Part shown: positions 5,681-7,210 of the stretch, piece after piece
Layout: every line of letters starts with the position of its first letter
Numbering within the stretch: position 1 is the stretch's first letter
The notes under the pieces: model-generated
Databases searched by the model: none
What the model was told of the DNA's origin: nothing
The model's input: only the letters and a program-made list of their open reading frames with translations
DNA from: CAZAQS01 sp964486825
Lineage (GTDB): Bacteria; Chloroflexota; Anaerolineae; Anaerolineales; UBA4823
NCBI GenBank assembly: GCA_964486825.1
Contig: CAZAQS010000241.1
Span: 1 to 7,210 of the forward strand
Direction of reading: 5' to 3'
Length of the DNA: 7,210 nucleotides
Made by a program: the position numbers and the translations under genes

Positions 5681-7210
5681 ATGCCATACAAGGTCTTTTT
5701 CGTTGAGGATGAGATCGTGACCCGCGAGGGTATCCGGGATAATGTTGACTGGAAGAGCAACGGTTTCGAATTATGTGGCGACGCCTCTGATGGTGAAATG
5801 GCTTTGCCTCTCCTTCAATCGGCCAGGCCCGATGTTTTGATTGCTGACATCAAAATGCCGTTCATGGACGGGTTGCAGCTTTGCAAGATCGTACGAGAAC
5901 GGATGCCGAGGATCAAAATTGTGATCTTGAGCGGACATGACGAGTTTGAATATGCTCAGCAAGCAATCAAATTAGGCGTAACTGAGTACCTTTTAAAACC
6001 TGTTACCCCGAAAGACTTGCATCAAGTGCTTCAAAGGTTGGCTGGTCAATTGGATCAGGAAGAGAAAGAACGGGAAAATCTGGAGACATTAAATGACCAG
6101 GTGAGTGAATACCGGGTTACTCTCAGGGAAAGACTTTTACTCAAGTTGTCAGTAGGCGCTGTTTCTCCAACAGAAGCAATCGAGCAAGGTCAATCTCTGG
6201 GTCTGGATCTCATCGCCAGGTGCTATCTGGTTGTAATCGTTAAAACTGAACTGGCCGATTGCTCGGACCAGTTTGATTACGATGAATACCAGAGAGTTCA
6301 AAATCTCATTTCAAATGTGGTGGAACATAACCCGGATATTTATTTGCTTCGAAGGGGATGGGATGAGCTTGTATTGTTGATGAAAGGGAACACGCCAGAA
6401 TATTTGGAAGAGGAGAGGGACCTGATCGTAGAAAGGATTAAACACGAGGCGAAAAGTACAACTTATCAACTTACCATCGGAATAGGCGCACCTAAAAAAC
6501 GGATCGCAGATGTTTACCGGTCCTACGTTGAGGCATGGGTATGTATACAAAGCACTGTCACCCATAGTGAGCTGGATCCAAATGCCGTGTTTAATAAGGC
6601 AGAGCTGCTAAAATTAGACAAGTCCGCTGTTGAAAACTTCTTAAGATCGGATGTCAAAGAAGATTTTGAGTCTTTCTTTGATGCCTTTATTCAACCCCTA
6701 AGTGAATCGGCTATCAAATCTTACCTTATCAAAATCTATATATATTTAGATATTCTCCTGTGTGCGGCAAAGTTTGTGAGTGAATTGGGGGGAGATATTG
6801 AGCCTGTTATCCCAGCCTTTTATACGATAGAAGCTGAATTACGGTATATCAAAACCATGGAGCAATTGCGGGAGCAGGTGCGCCAGATTCTCTTCAGCGT
6901 CCTTGAGTTTAGAGATAATCAAAACACCAATCAGTATTGGCAGCTTATCCGGCAAGCTAGAGAGTATATCGGCCACCACTATATGGATTCTGATCTGTCG
7001 CTGAATAAGGTTGCAACCCATGTAAATCTCAGTCCAAGTCATTTCTGCGTGGTATATAGCCAGGAGACCGGCCAAACCTTCAAAGAATACCTGACAGAGA
7101 TCCGAATTAAAAAGGCCAAAGAATTGTTGCGTATGACCAATCTGAGGTCAACTGAAATCTCTTACCAGGTTGGATACAGCGATCCGCATTACTTTAGTCA
7201 TGTCTTCGGA
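5681..7210 (+). CDS. YesN-type response regulator, receiver plus AraC DNA-binding domain, 3'-truncated
   Basis: The frame is open for 510 codons to the window edge without a stop. Residues 1-118 form a CheY-like receiver with the acidic pair Glu9-Asp10, phospho-acceptor Asp56 (ADIKMPFMDG), Ser84 and Lys106 (LLKP), so it should be phosphorylated by a sensor kinase. Residues 120-155 are helical and charged. Residues about 180-295, with 'YLLRRGWDELVLLMKG' (221-236), 'LTIGIG' (264-269) and 'YRSYVEA' (279-285), resemble the degenerate GGDEF-like domain found in CdaR and YesN proteins; it lacks the GGDEF catalytic motif, so it should not make cyclic-di-GMP. Residues 419-510 carry the AraC-type double helix-turn-helix: 'LSLNKVATHVNLSPSHF' (439 onward) and 'STEISYQVGYSDPHYFSHVFG' at the edge. 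About 15-25 residues are missing. YesN proteins usually pair with a YesM-type kinase and control sugar uptake genes; the partner here is probably downstream. The gene is 19 bases after araA, so it is likely in the same operon. Confidence 0.92.
   Translation, partial: MPYKVFFVEDEIVTREGIRDNVDWKSNGFELCGDASDGEMALPLLQSARPDVLIADIKMPFMDGLQLCKIVRERMPRIKIVILSGHDEFEYAQQAIKLGVTEYLLKPVTPKDLHQVLQRLAGQLDQEEKERENLETLNDQVSEYRVTLRERLLLKLSVGAVSPTEAIEQGQSLGLDLIARCYLVVIVKTELADCSDQFDYDEYQRVQNLISNVVEHNPDIYLLRRGWDELVLLMKGNTPEYLEEERDLIVERIKHEAKSTTYQLTIGIGAPKKRIADVYRSYVEAWVCIQSTVTHSELDPNAVFNKAELLKLDKSAVENFLRSDVKEDFESFFDAFIQPLSESAIKSYLIKIYIYLDILLCAAKFVSELGGDIEPVIPAFYTIEAELRYIKTMEQLREQVRQILFSVLEFRDNQNTNQYWQLIRQAREYIGHHYMDSDLSLNKVATHVNLSPSHFCVVYSQETGQTFKEYLTEIRIKKAKELLRMTNLRSTEISYQVGYSDPHYFSHVFG

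Overview
The window looks like chromosome from a free-living, sugar-degrading bacterium, most likely in the Chloroflexota (Anaerolineae-like). This assignment is inference from three protein styles seen together: a large STAND-like ATPase with a TPR tail, a small secreted protein with a Cys-rich 'CQNKGG' pattern, and a LacI-type regulator with a 'LGVVTAGLKYIGPSRTLSGI'-like start to its sensor domain. No rRNA, tRNA, CRISPR array, insertion sequence or phage gene was seen. All recognised genes are on the + strand.

Layout. (1) Positions 2-2212 hold the C-terminal part of a signalling ATPase with about eight TPR repeats. Its N-terminus, including the Walker A loop, lies outside the window. (2) Positions 2202-2756 hold a small exported protein of 184 aa that overlaps the ATPase stop by 11 bases and has its own strong ribosome binding site, so the two are very probably co-translated. 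A perfect 14-bp-arm hairpin at 2777-2819 closes this unit. (3) Positions 2820-3033 are non-coding and hold a probable promoter (2960-2988) followed at once by two head-to-tail copies of the 12-mer GAACGATAACGG (2996-3019), the best candidate operator in the window. (4) Positions 3034-4080 encode a LacI-family repressor. (5) Positions 4156-5661 encode a full-length L-arabinose isomerase (AraA) with all four catalytic residues. (6) Positions 5681-7210 encode a YesN-type response regulator (receiver, degenerate GGDEF-like middle domain, AraC-type DNA-binding domain) that runs off the right edge with only the last part of its second helix-turn-helix missing.

How the parts work together. The right half reads as an L-arabinose locus. 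The LacI-type protein probably binds the tandem operator in front of its own gene and represses itself and the genes behind it until a pentose or related ligand appears. AraA then isomerises L-arabinose to L-ribulose. The response regulator, 19 bases behind araA, suggests a second, extracellular-signal input (two-component, partner kinase not in the window), perhaps controlling sugar uptake genes further downstream. The left half is a separate unit with no visible functional link to arabinose use.

I do not see a clearly unprecedented system. The points most worth a second look are the tandem operator with a possible partial copy before araA, the double LacI plus two-component wiring around araA, and the coupled ATPase/secreted-protein pair.
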